DNA of 64,000 bases from Ignavibacteriales bacterium (GCA_016707585.1 JADJHL010000011.1:248001-312000), one strand, 5' to 3'. Positions 1-9,761 are shown, counted from the stretch's first letter. Program-made: numbers and translations. The notes: generated by a model from the sequence alone, not told the origin.

Positions 1-22
1 AAGAATATTTTATTATGTGATG

Positions 23-47
23 AGCCCCGAAACTTCGGGGCTTTTTT
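23..47 (+). terminator. Rho-independent terminator
   Basis: A GC-rich hairpin (arms AGCCCCGAA and TTCGGGGCT) is followed by a run of T. It lies upstream of the first gene on the plus strand, so it presumably ends a transcript whose gene is outside the window. It also separates that transcript from the efflux operon. Confidence 0.85.
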
Positions 48-101
48 ATTTTTATCTTTTGATTGTGTCTTTATTTTTTTAGTTTGAAACCAAGATACCT
101 T

Positions 102-1172
102 ATGAAAAATAACTTAAAGAAAATAGTCATCTCAATTATAGTTTTGGTTGTTTTGTTAATCGTGTTTTTACCAAAACTCCTTTCTTCATCATCCAAAGAA
201 ACAAATAATACTGCCGGTGATAAACAAGACCAGGTAATAACTGTAAAAGCTCATATTGTTTCATTGGAAACTTTAGGTAACAATGTTCTTACAACAGGAA
301 CAATTTTAGCAAATGAAGAAGTTGAATTACGAAGCGAAGTTTCCGGTAAGATTATCAAAATACTTTTTAAAGAGGGAAGCCATGTTAATAAGGGTGATTT
401 GTTAATCAAGATTAATGATTCTGATTTACAGGCACAGTTAAGAAGAGCTGAATCAAAAGTAAAGCTTTCTGAAGAAAAAGAATTTAGGCAAAGACAATTG
501 CGTGATGGAAATTTAATCAGCCAGGAAGAATATGATAACACGCTTGGTGAATTAAATGTTAGTAAAGCAGATTATGATTTGATTAAAGCTCAGATTGATA
601 AGACTGAAATCAAAGCGCCATTTAGCGGTGTTGTTGGATTAAGATCGGTAAGCGAAGGAAGTTATGTAACTACTGAAACAATTATGGCAAAGCTTCAAAA
701 TCTTAGCAGCATTAAAGTTGATTTTTCTATTCCTGAAAGATATTCTACATCTGTAAAAGCAGGTGATGAACTTGAGTTTAAAATAAGCGGAAGCACAAAT
801 ATTTTTAAAGCAAAAGTTTATGCAATGGAACCAAGAATTGATCCGGGAACAAGAACATTAAGAATAAGAGCAATTTGCAGTTCATATTATTCAGAATTGA
901 TTCCGGGAGCTTTTGCAAATGTAGAATTAAATCTTAAACAAATTAGTGATGCAATTTTAATTCCAACGGTTTCTATTGTTCCCGAATTAAAAGGACAAAG
1001 AGTTTACTTATATAAAAATGGAGTTGTTGCACCACAAGCAGTTGAAATTGGTATTCGCGAAGAAACCAAAGTTCAGATTGTATCCGGTTTAAGTAATGGC
1101 GACACAGTTATTACATCAGGCATTTTGCAAATCAGACCAAAGTCTAAAGTTAAAATTTCAGAATTCAATTAA
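102..1172 (+). CDS. RND efflux pump periplasmic adaptor (membrane fusion protein)
   Basis: This is the membrane fusion subunit that links an inner-membrane RND pump to an outer-membrane channel. One N-terminal membrane segment (about residues 7-25) anchors it, and the rest is periplasmic. A barrel-sandwich (lipoyl-like) half follows (VELRSEVSGKI to about residue 110), then a short coiled hairpin, the second half-motif (IKAPFSGVVGLR) and beta-barrel/membrane-proximal domains. The ATG at 102 is chosen over an upstream in-frame TTG at 63 because it gives a classic MKNNLKK n-region. The permease gene starts 13 bp downstream, so the two form an operon. No outer-membrane channel gene is in the window. 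The family is clear; the substrate cannot be told from sequence. Confidence 0.92.
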   Translation: MKNNLKKIVISIIVLVVLLIVFLPKLLSSSSKETNNTAGDKQDQVITVKAHIVSLETLGNNVLTTGTILANEEVELRSEVSGKIIKILFKEGSHVNKGDLLIKINDSDLQAQLRRAESKVKLSEEKEFRQRQLRDGNLISQEEYDNTLGELNVSKADYDLIKAQIDKTEIKAPFSGVVGLRSVSEGSYVTTETIMAKLQNLSSIKVDFSIPERYSTSVKAGDELEFKISGSTNIFKAKVYAMEPRIDPGTRTLRIRAICSSYYSELIPGAFANVELNLKQISDAILIPTVSIVPELKGQRVYLYKNGVVAPQAVEIGIREETKVQIVSGLSNGDTVITSGILQIRPKSKVKISEFN

Positions 1173-1185
1173 ACAAAAATTCTAA

Positions 1186-4100
1186 ATGAGTTTATCTTCA
1201 ATAAGTATTCAAAGACCGGTACTTGCAATAGTTTTATCTATAATAATTATTGTGTTTGGCGTGCTGGGCTATACTTATTTGGGAATACGAGAATTTCCTT
1301 CTGTTGATCCACCAATTATAACAGTATCAACAAGTTATGTTGGCGCAAATGCAGATGTAATTGAAAGCCAGATTACTGAACCGCTTGAAGAATCCATAAA
1401 CGGAATTGCAGGAATAAAATCTTTAACATCATCAAGTCGTGATGGAAGAAGCACAATTACTGTTGAGTTTGATATTGATGTTGATCTTGAAGCTGCCGCC
1501 AATGATGTGCGCGATAGAGTTTCGCGTTCTCTTTCTGTATTGCCTCCCGATATTGATATGCCGATTGTTGCCAAGGCCGATGCTGATGCAACGCCGATTG
1601 TTTTTCTTAACGTTCAAAGCGATACAAGAAATTTACTTGAGCTTACAGAAATTGCTAACAATGTTTTTAAAGAAAGACTGCAAACAATTTCCGGAGTTAG
1701 TGCAGTTCAAATTTGGGGTGAGAAAAAGTACGCAATGCGGTTGTGGTTAGATCCGGCTAAGCTTGCATCATTTCAACTTTCGCCTGTTGATGTTAGAAAT
1801 GCTTTGAACAGAGAAAATGTTGAGCTTCCATCCGGAAGAATTGAAGGGGATGATACTGAATTATCTATCAGAACAATTGGAAGATTGCAGACTGAAATTG
1901 AATTTGATAATCTTATTGTAAAAGAAGCTGAAGGAAATATTGTAAGAGTAAAAGATATTGGTTACTCACAACTTGGTGCAGAAAACGAACGCACGATTCT
2001 TAAGCGTGATGGAATTCCAATGGTTGGTGTTGTATTGATTTCGCAAGCTGGTGCAAACAACATAGCAATTGCAGATGAGTTTTATAAAAGATTAGAGCAG
2101 ATTAAAAAAACTTTACCACATGATATAAACACAGGAATCGGATTTGATGTAACGACTTTTATTCGTGAATCCATAAGCGAAGTTGAACAAACCATTCTTG
2201 TTGCATTTGGGTTGGTTGTAATGATAATATTTTTATTTCTGCGTGATTGGAGAACTACAATTATTCCGGTTCTAGTAATTCCTATTTCACTTATCGGTGC
2301 ATTTTTTATAATGTATGTTGCAGATTTTTCTATAAATGTTTTAACACTTCTCGGAATTGTACTTGCAATCGGAATGGTTGTGGACGATGCGATAATTGTA
2401 CTTGAAAACATCTATACAAAAATTGAAAACAAGATGGATCCGATTGAAGCAGGCAAAAAAGGATCTGCAGAAATATTTTTTGCAGTAATCTCTACAACAA
2501 TTGCACTTGCTGCCGTGTTTATGCCTGTTATCTTTTTGCAGGGAATTACCGGTAGATTATTCAGAGAGTTTGGAATTGTTGTAGCTGGTGCGGTTTTAAT
2601 CTCAGCTTTTGTTGCATTAACATTAACACCAATGTTAAGTACTAAAATTCTTAAACGAAGAGAAAATCATAATTGGTTTTATAATGTTACTGAACCATTT
2701 TTTGTTAAACTTAATGAAACATATCAAAGACAATTAAAATATTTTGTTGAACATAGATGGTTAGCAATTCCGGTAACAGTATTTGCGATCATTCTTATCT
2801 ATGTGTTGTTCTCAACACTGCCAACTGAGTTAGCGCCATTGGAGGACAGAAGCAGATTATCCATAAACATTACTGCACAAGAAGGCGCAACGTTTGAGTA
2901 TATGGATAGATACATTGATGAAGCTGTAAGTATTATCAAAGAAAAAGTTCCGGAAAAAGAAGGCATAATTTCTTTGACCTCGCCAAGCGGTGGAGCAGCG
3001 GGATCAGTAAACTCAGGTTTTATAAATTTAATTTTAAAAGAACCTGATCAAAGAGACAGATCTCAACAACAAATTGCAGATGATGTTACCCCTGTTGTTA
3101 ATTCATTAAATGGTGCAAGAGCTTTTATAACACAGCAGCAAACAATTGGAGGCGGAAGACGCGGTAGTTTGCCTGTTCAGTTTGTGTTGCAGGCCCCAAA
3201 CTTTGAACTGTTAAGAGAATTCCTTCCTAAGTTTGTTGAGGAAGCTAAGAAAACAAATGTGTTTACTATTATTGAGCCAAATTTAAAATTTAATAAACCC
3301 GAGTTAAAGCTTTCTATCGATAGACAAAAAGCAAGAGCACTTGGTGTTTCTACGATAGATATTGCTCAAACAATTCAATCTGCTTTTAGCGGACAAAGAT
3401 TTGGTTACTTTATAAAAGATGGAAAACAATACCAGGTGATTGGGCAGTTCTCAAGAGAAAATCGTGATGCACCAATTGATCTAAAATCCACTTATGTAAA
3501 AAATAATGTTGGCGAATTGATACAGCTTGATAATGTTGTGTTTGTTGAAGAACAAAGTGCACCACCGCAGTTGTTTAGATTTAACCGTTATGTTTCTGCC
3601 ACTGTTTCTGCGGGATTAGCTCCCGGAGTTTCTTTGGGTGAGGGAATTGATGCAATGCAAAGTGTTGCAGATAAAGTTCTGGATGAAAGATTTGCAACTG
3701 CACTTGATGGTACTTCAAAAGATTTTAAAGAAAGCTCATCAAGTTTAATTTTTGCATTTATACTTGCACTTGGGTTGATATACTTAATACTTGCCGCACA
3801 GTTTGAAAGTTTCCGCGATCCTTTTATTATTTTGTTTACAGTTCCGCTTGCATTGCTTGGTGCGCTAATTTCACTCTGGTACTTCAATCAAACATTAAAC
3901 ATCTTTAGTGAAATTGGAATTATAATGTTAATTGGTCTTGTAACTAAAAACGGAATTTTAATTGTTGAGTTTGCAAACCAGAGAAAAGCCGCCGGCTTAA
4001 CTAAAGATGATGCAGTTATAAGCGCAGCCGCCGCACGATTAAGACCGATCTTAATGACAAGTCTTTCTACTGTACTTGGAATATTGCCAATTGCATTAGC

Positions 4101-4251
4101 TCTTGGCGCAGGCTCTGAGAGCAGGGTCTCTATGGGTATTGCTGTTGTTGGTGGATTGATTCTTTCTACATTTCTAACCCTTTTTATTGTTCCCGCTATT
4201 TATTCATTCTTCTCAAGAAAAACGGCTTCTGTTACTAATTTGACGGAGTGA
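1186..4251 (+). CDS. RND efflux transporter permease, HAE1 (AcrB-like) family
   Basis: This 1021-aa proton-driven efflux permease has the normal RND length and the duplicated layout: a first TM helix at residues 8-30, a large periplasmic loop, helices at about 335-480, a second periplasmic loop, and helices at about 850-1010. The TM4 segment contains the paired acidic residues of the proton relay (GMVVDDAIIVLENI), as expected for HAE1 pumps rather than metal-specific CzcA. It lies directly behind its adaptor (13-bp gap) and is probably co-transcribed with it. It likely exports hydrophobic or amphiphilic compounds, but the substrate is unknown. Confidence 0.95.
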   Translation: MSLSSISIQRPVLAIVLSIIIIVFGVLGYTYLGIREFPSVDPPIITVSTSYVGANADVIESQITEPLEESINGIAGIKSLTSSSRDGRSTITVEFDIDVDLEAAANDVRDRVSRSLSVLPPDIDMPIVAKADADATPIVFLNVQSDTRNLLELTEIANNVFKERLQTISGVSAVQIWGEKKYAMRLWLDPAKLASFQLSPVDVRNALNRENVELPSGRIEGDDTELSIRTIGRLQTEIEFDNLIVKEAEGNIVRVKDIGYSQLGAENERTILKRDGIPMVGVVLISQAGANNIAIADEFYKRLEQIKKTLPHDINTGIGFDVTTFIRESISEVEQTILVAFGLVVMIIFLFLRDWRTTIIPVLVIPISLIGAFFIMYVADFSINVLTLLGIVLAIGMVVDDAIIVLENIYTKIENKMDPIEAGKKGSAEIFFAVISTTIALAAVFMPVIFLQGITGRLFREFGIVVAGAVLISAFVALTLTPMLSTKILKRRENHNWFYNVTEPFFVKLNETYQRQLKYFVEHRWLAIPVTVFAIILIYVLFSTLPTELAPLEDRSRLSINITAQEGATFEYMDRYIDEAVSIIKEKVPEKEGIISLTSPSGGAAGSVNSGFINLILKEPDQRDRSQQQIADDVTPVVNSLNGARAFITQQQTIGGGRRGSLPVQFVLQAPNFELLREFLPKFVEEAKKTNVFTIIEPNLKFNKPELKLSIDRQKARALGVSTIDIAQTIQSAFSGQRFGYFIKDGKQYQVIGQFSRENRDAPIDLKSTYVKNNVGELIQLDNVVFVEEQSAPPQLFRFNRYVSATVSAGLAPGVSLGEGIDAMQSVADKVLDERFATALDGTSKDFKESSSSLIFAFILALGLIYLILAAQFESFRDPFIILFTVPLALLGALISLWYFNQTLNIFSEIGIIMLIGLVTKNGILIVEFANQRKAAGLTKDDAVISAAAARLRPILMTSLSTVLGILPIALALGAGSESRVSMGIAVVGGLILSTFLTLFIVPAIYSFFSRKTASVTNLTE

Positions 4252-4268
4252 GGGTTAATATAGAGTAA

Positions 4269-4784
4269 TTATTCATCTTGTTTTATTACCTCGTTAATCA
4301 TTTTCCTGATTGAGTTTTTAACTCCCGGAGATAATGTAACAAGATATTGTTCCTGTAAAAGAAAACTAATTTCTTCTAAAAGCTCGGGATATTTATTCGC
4401 GGTTTTAATTATAAACTTAAGAGCAGTCATTCTTACAGAAGGATCTTTTCCTATTTGTTCCCACAATCTTATGCAAATATCAAAAACAATTCCTTCCTGC
4501 TGTTTATTTAACTTCATCTTATATAGAATTTTTAGAAGCTCTCTTTGATGCCCATCTTTTTTATCTTTAATACAGTTTAGAATAGTGTTGATTTGTTTCT
4601 TCACGCGATTATCATTTTCATCTATACAATCAAAAAGTACAAAAGCTGAACGCCAGGCAAAGGGTTGGTTGTCAGATATCGCCAGTCGTATTGCTTCATT
4701 AAAATATTGTGGATGAGTTTTTAGAAATACAATCATTTCTTCTTTGCAAGAACTAACTAATATTTTTTCTAAAGGGGTCTGCAA
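4269..4784 (-). CDS. Hypothetical HEAT-repeat-like protein
   Basis: This 171-aa all-helical protein has repeated amphipathic helix pairs (for example SVRMTALKFIIKTANKYPELLEEISFLL), as in HEAT/armadillo solenoids. It has no signal peptide, membrane segment or catalytic motif. Such proteins usually act as protein-binding scaffolds; no function is assigned. The start appears to be TTG (position 4784), because the next in-frame ATG would remove the first helix. It is convergent with the RND permease, 17 bp away, and its 3' end lies in that short gap without a clear terminator. The gene is real by its length and amphipathic pattern, but the HEAT assignment is only by helical pattern. Confidence 0.6.
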   Translation of the reverse strand: MQTPLEKILVSSCKEEMIVFLKTHPQYFNEAIRLAISDNQPFAWRSAFVLFDCIDENDNRVKKQINTILNCIKDKKDGHQRELLKILYKMKLNKQQEGIVFDICIRLWEQIGKDPSVRMTALKFIIKTANKYPELLEEISFLLQEQYLVTLSPGVKNSIRKMINEVIKQDE

Positions 4785-4923
4785 TTTAATTTGTTGTTAA
4801 TGCTTAACGACTATGCACCTAACCCACCACTGAATTATTTCGGGTTGAATAACTTGTTATAAACATTTCCATAACCATATGGTCATAGTTTATGATTCAA
4901 AAACATAATGATTTTATTTTTTC

Positions 4924-6237
4924 TCAAAATATTTTTATTTCTCCATTATCAAGCCAATCCGGTATTTCCACTCCCTTTGCTTTGGGATGTTGTTGGAAAA
5001 TTTGTCTTAATGCTTTAATAGATTCGTAGGAATCATTTATCATTTCTTTCTGTTTATTTATATACTTTTTGTTGTAATCATTTTCACTAATTTTATGAGC
5101 AGGATTCTGCCTTTCTCTTCTAATCTTTTTCAGCGGTTTAAATATATCTTTTAGAGTTTGTTTGTCTTGGACTTTATAAGTTAATAGCATCCATTCTTCG
5201 AAAAGTCTTAACGTGGCTTTATCCTTTTTCTCAACTAAATTATCATCTAAATAGATTAACTCATAGAGTTCCACTTTTCCCTTAAAAAAATCTTTGTTAA
5301 TGTTATCTGAAATCATTTTATCAAGTAACAAGACAAATTCATTATAATTTCTTAAAGTAGGTAAAAAGAAAAATGTAAACTCTTTAGGTCGATTTTCATT
5401 TTCAAAATTCTTACGAAACAGATTTCTTCCAAAAATTTTATTAGCCAAATTATTTAAGCAGGTTAATTCACCTAAAAATGCTGAAAAGATAGAATAAGAA
5501 ATTGTCCAATTGCCTAGAATTGAATTTTCGTAATATTCTTTAAGTACCTTGCAATTACCTTCTACTTCCTTGTTATTCCAATATAATTGATGCTCTGCTG
5601 TCAAATCCTTTAAGTAGCGAAGATAAACTACTGCGAGTCTATCTTGTTGTGAATCAAAACCTAGCCCAAATGTTTTAATAAAAACTTGGTCTTCTTCACT
5701 TAATACAGGATTACCATTTTCGTCATATTTACACGATATACTACCGGCATAATCTTCAAATTCGAAATTGAATCGTGGATCATTTGCATATCTTTCAAGC
5801 ACTTCAATGTTAAAAAACTTTGGTGATAATTGTGGCTCACCTAATGCCAGTAATTTGGTATACTCTTTACTTTTAAATTCAGATAAGTCTCTCTTTGTTT
5901 TAAGATATTCCCTTGAAGGATAAAGGCAAATAGGAAATTGTGTATTTTCGATTGAGATTGAAATTATCCCTAAGTCTTCAACACTATTTGTAACCTTCTT
6001 TGCATCTTCAAGTACTTTATTTTGATTTTCTATGGAATGATGTTTAAATCCGATAATGTGAGGATTTGTGCTAGATTGAATTGAAACAGTATTATTTGAA
6101 ACTAGGTTTTTTATCAAATCAATTGATTCTTTATAATCTATATTAAACTCTTGCGAAACTTGTCTTAAAGGAATACCATTAAAATCTCTTGATTCAATAA
6201 AAAAATTATATATTCTATCTCTTATTTCATTTTCCAT
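4924..6237 (-). CDS. Unrecognised 437-aa protein with C-terminal HEPN-like R-x4-H motif
   Basis: I do not recognise the full-length family. The N-terminus (about 1-50: RDRIYNFFIES, GIPLRQVSQEFNIDYKESIDLIKNLV) looks like a winged helix-turn-helix. The middle (about 110-340) is a large domain of unknown type. The C-terminal ~110 residues are helical and contain RQNPAH (R376 to H381), which fits the R-x4-6-H signature of HEPN ribonucleases, followed by conserved-looking helices ending near KGVEIPDWLD. HEPN proteins often act as RNases in toxin or antiphage systems, but the motif is short and could be chance. The gene stands alone, with no antitoxin partner visible, next to a repeat-rich non-coding tract. 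There is no signal peptide or TM segment, so it should be cytoplasmic. Confidence 0.6.
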   Translation of the reverse strand: MENEIRDRIYNFFIESRDFNGIPLRQVSQEFNIDYKESIDLIKNLVSNNTVSIQSSTNPHIIGFKHHSIENQNKVLEDAKKVTNSVEDLGIISISIENTQFPICLYPSREYLKTKRDLSEFKSKEYTKLLALGEPQLSPKFFNIEVLERYANDPRFNFEFEDYAGSISCKYDENGNPVLSEEDQVFIKTFGLGFDSQQDRLAVVYLRYLKDLTAEHQLYWNNKEVEGNCKVLKEYYENSILGNWTISYSIFSAFLGELTCLNNLANKIFGRNLFRKNFENENRPKEFTFFFLPTLRNYNEFVLLLDKMISDNINKDFFKGKVELYELIYLDDNLVEKKDKATLRLFEEWMLLTYKVQDKQTLKDIFKPLKKIRRERQNPAHKISENDYNKKYINKQKEMINDSYESIKALRQIFQQHPKAKGVEIPDWLDNGEIKIF

Positions 6238-7050
6238 ACTTAAACGTTTATAATTAAATTCTATTCTCGAGTTATCGTATTATTTTAATAACCTTTAACT
6301 TATTACTATTTAGATTGCATTTATTCAATTATCTACAATTTCTGGCATACTACATATAATGATCTAAATTTGGTTTTTCATGGCTTTGACCCCGAGCAGG
6401 ATAAAGAGGAAAAGGGATATATATTTATAGGTAAATCAAAATTTAAGTATAAAGTCGGTTGCAACTTATGGTTTTTAGCTAATATTCTCAACTTGCTATC
6501 GTTGCATTCATCATATCTCTGCCAAAGTTGCTTAATAATAGTCATGTATTAAGTTTCATTAGTGTTGCAAATGCAACATACAGGTTTTCACTTACAACAA
6601 ATAGAGTTGCAAATGGAAGATACAGGTTTGCAATTGTAACATATAGAGTTACAAATGCAACATATAGGTATTGATGAAGCAATTGCAAATATGTTTTTTC
6701 CAAAAGAAACTATATATCATGCAATTGCAGAGTGAAATTTTTTGAGGGGAACAATATATTCAGCATTTGTAAAGATGATAAAACCATTTACCACGATATA
6801 TATAATAGTTGCAATGATGAATTTTTGAATTACCGTTGTGGAATAAAGCAGAAAGTAAATAGTTTTAATACTTGCGGAGATTGAAACCACGTCACCTTTA
6901 CAGTTTGTTGATAAAGTAATGGTATTTGATTGTCAAAAAACAGCATTCATTGACAGCATAACACTATAATAGTCCGCTTTTTCTGTTTGAGAATCTTACC
7001 CCAAAAAATGTTAAATTCAAGCATCGATTTCTAAAGGATTTAATAACAAT
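6238..7050. other. Long non-coding tract with degenerate repeats
   Basis: About 800 bp without a convincing gene. A short open frame at 6370-6552 has no usable RBS and no family resemblance (it opens with a segment like FHGFDPEQDKEEKGY, then a hydrophobic part). Its composition suggests a decayed coding remnant. A 21-bp degenerate tandem repeat lies at 6564-6671. Further weak variants of the same words (GCAATTGCA) occur up to about 6730. The segment just before 7051 holds the promoter region of the GlmU-like gene (AAAGGA at about 7032), but no clear promoter boxes were found. No tRNA or structured RNA was recognised. Confidence 0.5.
6564..6671 (+). repeat. Degenerate 21-bp tandem repeat, about 5 copies
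   Basis: Five consecutive units are visible, alternating 20 and 22 bp (42-bp pairs). They start GTTGCAAATGCAACATACAG at 6564, then a variant at 6584, GTTGCAAATGGAAGATACAG at 6606, a variant at 6626, and GTTACAAATGCAACATATAG at 6648. Read in one frame they encode heptapeptides VANATYR, FSLTTNR, VANGRYR, FAIVTYR, VTNATYR before a stop at 6672. The first and last units contain a hairpin word (GTTGC...GCAAC). There are no uniform spacers, so it is not a CRISPR. Confidence 0.7.
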
Positions 7051-8304
7051 ATGCAAATCTGCATTTTTGAAGACATAAACTATTCTAACTTTGAACCGCT
7101 CGTTTTTGCAAGACCGGTTTATGATTTGCTTTGCGGAATTGATTCGCTTAAAGAAAAAATAATTCGTAGTTATGGTGATGTTAAAGTATCACTTCATTGC
7201 CGACCATATCTTGCCGAAATTGTGCAGCATCAAAATCCAGATTGCCTGGTTAATAAGATTGAATCAAGTGAGTGTTTGTTTATAAATGGAAGGATTATTG
7301 CGCCGCAAGATCTTGCAGATATTTTGCCATTGATACCCGGCGAAGATAAAGTTTTTGTTAACGAAGAAACTGTAGTTGCAGCTTATCTTTCGGGTGTAAA
7401 TCTTAAACATAAAATTACACATTTAAATGATTTATTTGCTGTCTCTGATTTTAATGGACTGCCGATTAAAATTCTTGATTTAAAATGTGCAAACTATCTT
7501 TGGGATTTAATCAATCAAAACGGAAAACAAATTGCCGATGATTTTAATTACCTGGTAGAAAAATCCAAAGAAAATTTTGTAGATAAAGTAAATTCGTATG
7601 TTAACATACTTAATAAACAAAAAGTTTTTGTGGGAAAAAATGTTACAATAAAACCGGGGGTTGTACTTGATGCGTCAAACGGACCAATAATAATTTCTGA
7701 TAATGCATTTATTTATCCCAACGCTGTTATTGAGGGTCCTTGTTTTATTGGTGAATCATCAAAAATAAAAAGCGGCGCAACCATTTATGAAAACGTTTCT
7801 ATAGGTAAAGTTTGTAAAGTTGGCGGCGAGGTTGAGCAATCAATTTTTATGGATTACTCAAATAAGCAGCATGCAGGATTTATCGGGCACTCTTATATTG
7901 GCAGCTGGGTTAATCTTGGTGCTGATACAAACAATAGCGATTTAAAAAATAATTACTCTAAAATAAAAATTCAGTTAAGCAATAAAGAAGTTAATAGTGA
8001 TTCGCAATTTCTTGGTTTGATGATTGGTGATCATTCTAAAAGTGCAATTAACACAATGTTTAACACAGGCACAGTTGTTGGATTTTCTTGCAATATTTTT
8101 ACGCAGGGTTTTCCTGATAAGTATGTTCCATCTTTTACGTGGGGCGGAGATGAGGCATCTTTAGCTTATGATATTAATAAATCAATAGAGACAGCAAAGA
8201 TTGTTTTTAACAGAAGAAAGATTAGTTTTGATAAAAAAGATGAAATAATGTTTAAAGTAATTTTTGAGTTAACAAAATCAGATAGAGAAAAAAGAGGTTA
8301 TTAG
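7051..8304 (+). CDS. GlmU-family sugar-nucleotide transferase (alternative Bacteroidota-type)
   Basis: This 417-aa protein resembles the alternative GlmU family of Bacteroidota and Chlorobi, annotated as UDP-GlcNAc diphosphorylase/glucosamine-1-phosphate N-acetyltransferase. The N-terminal half carries the family start (ICIFEDINYSNFEPLVFARPVYDL). The C-terminal half is a left-handed beta-helix with hexapeptide turns (IIISDNAFIYPNAVIEGPCFIGESSKI; GSWVNLGADTNNSDLKNNY). That fits acetyl-CoA-dependent acylation feeding cell-wall or LPS precursor synthesis. It opens a run of seven same-strand genes and abuts rsmB with no gap. A second, differently built GlmU-like protein lies at 21989-23476, so the division of labour is uncertain. 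Confidence 0.85.
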   Translation: MQICIFEDINYSNFEPLVFARPVYDLLCGIDSLKEKIIRSYGDVKVSLHCRPYLAEIVQHQNPDCLVNKIESSECLFINGRIIAPQDLADILPLIPGEDKVFVNEETVVAAYLSGVNLKHKITHLNDLFAVSDFNGLPIKILDLKCANYLWDLINQNGKQIADDFNYLVEKSKENFVDKVNSYVNILNKQKVFVGKNVTIKPGVVLDASNGPIIISDNAFIYPNAVIEGPCFIGESSKIKSGATIYENVSIGKVCKVGGEVEQSIFMDYSNKQHAGFIGHSYIGSWVNLGADTNNSDLKNNYSKIKIQLSNKEVNSDSQFLGLMIGDHSKSAINTMFNTGTVVGFSCNIFTQGFPDKYVPSFTWGGDEASLAYDINKSIETAKIVFNRRKISFDKKDEIMFKVIFELTKSDREKRGY

Positions 8305-9744
8305 TTGGAAGAGAATTTTGATCAAAATATAGAGCAGAATACTGAAAGCGTTAATGAGCAGGTAACGGAAGCAAAAGATTTTGGACATCTTGAAGAGCAT
8401 AAAATTATAGATTTGTATCAGGGTGTTAGAGGACTTGCAGTTAAAATTTTAAATCGTGTAGAACGAACTGATGCTTATTTAGAAAAACTTTTAGATAATG
8501 AGTTAAAAACTTCTGAGCTTAACGGACCTGATAAAGCACTGCTTTATGAAATTGTGCACGGCGTTACAAGATGGCAGGGAAGATTAGATTGGATTCTAAA
8601 CGGATTTTATAAAGGACAGTTTTCTAAAGCAATTCCAAATCTAAAAAATGGATTACGCGTAGCACTTTACCAGATTTTATTTTTAGATAGAATTCCTGAT
8701 CACGCAGCAGTTAATGAAGCTGTTGAGTTTGTAAAAAAATTACAGGGACAAAAACCTGCTGATCTTACAAATGCAATTCTTAGAAATATTATCAGAAGTA
8801 AAAATGCAATCAGGTATCCCGATCCTAATGAAGATATAATTGGATATTTAAGCGCATATTATTCTCATCCAGCGTGGATGGTAAAACGTTACCTGGATAG
8901 ATTTGGTAGAGCAGAAACTGAAAAACTTTTAAATGCGAATAATGAAAAACCGTATCTTACATTAAGAGTTAATGCAATTAAAACCACCATACAGGATTTT
9001 AAATCATTACTTGAACAAGTTAATCTTAAATATCGCCCCGGCAAATTTCTTGAAGAGTTTGTTCAGCTTCAGAATCTTACAAACATAACTGCGTGGGATT
9101 ATTACACAAAAGGATATTTTAATATTCAGGATGAAAGCGCAGGCTTAGCTGTTAGACTATTGGATGTAGAACCTGGAATGAATGTGCTTGATATGTGTGC
9201 AGCGCCTGGAGGTAAAACAGCTTATCTTGGATCATTGATGAAAAATACCGGAAAGATTATTGCTATTGATCGCTATGATGGAAGGTTAAAACTTGTAAGA
9301 AAAAATAATGAGCGTCTTGGATTAACAATTGTGGATACAATTGAAAGTGATGCACTTGAGTTTGAATCGGAGCCATTTGATAGAGTACTTGCAGATGTGC
9401 CTTGCAGCGGCACCGGAACGCTTTCTAAGAAACCTGATATTAAATGGAAAAAAGATATTTTTGATTTAAGACGAATGTCTGATATGCAGTTTAAACTTTT
9501 ATCTAAGGCAGCTACACTGGTTAAAAAGGATGGAGTTGTAGTTTACAGCACTTGCTCTATAGAACCGGAAGAAAATTTTGAGATAGTTAAAAAGTTTTTA
9601 GAATCACATCCAAACTTTAAATTTGAATCTGCAAAATCCAAAGTATCTGATAATCTTGTAGATGAAAACGGATGCATACAAACTTATCCGCATAAACATT
9701 TAATGGATGGTGCTTTTGCTGCAAAACTTGTAAGAATTGAATAA
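8305..9744 (+). CDS. rsmB: 16S rRNA (cytosine-967-C5)-methyltransferase
   Basis: Methylates C967 of 16S rRNA using S-adenosylmethionine. An acidic N-terminal tail of about 35 residues precedes a NusB-like RNA-binding domain (about 40-165). The catalytic Rossmann domain follows, with SAM motif NVLDMCAAPGGK (293-304), the cysteine-bearing motif DVPCSGTGTL (C367) and the second catalytic cysteine in VYSTCSIEPEEN (C417). Both cysteines required in this family are present. The start is TTG, directly after the stop of the upstream gene, which implies translational coupling. Length (479 aa) is slightly above E. coli RsmB because of the tail. Confidence 0.93.
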   Translation: MEENFDQNIEQNTESVNEQVTEAKDFGHLEEHKIIDLYQGVRGLAVKILNRVERTDAYLEKLLDNELKTSELNGPDKALLYEIVHGVTRWQGRLDWILNGFYKGQFSKAIPNLKNGLRVALYQILFLDRIPDHAAVNEAVEFVKKLQGQKPADLTNAILRNIIRSKNAIRYPDPNEDIIGYLSAYYSHPAWMVKRYLDRFGRAETEKLLNANNEKPYLTLRVNAIKTTIQDFKSLLEQVNLKYRPGKFLEEFVQLQNLTNITAWDYYTKGYFNIQDESAGLAVRLLDVEPGMNVLDMCAAPGGKTAYLGSLMKNTGKIIAIDRYDGRLKLVRKNNERLGLTIVDTIESDALEFESEPFDRVLADVPCSGTGTLSKKPDIKWKKDIFDLRRMSDMQFKLLSKAATLVKKDGVVVYSTCSIEPEENFEIVKKFLESHPNFKFESAKSKVSDNLVDENGCIQTYPHKHLMDGAFAAKLVRIE

Positions 9745-9761
9745 CAAACTAAACTAAAATT

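Noticed and set aside
6370..6552. Short open frame beginning MVFHGFDPEQ as a real gene
   Set aside because: It has no recognisable family, no convincing start or RBS, and abrupt change from a charged part to a hydrophobic part. It is more likely a decayed remnant.
6564..6671. Could the tandem array be a CRISPR?
   Set aside because: Units are only 20-22 bp, vary in sequence, have no separate spacers, and there are no cas genes in the window.
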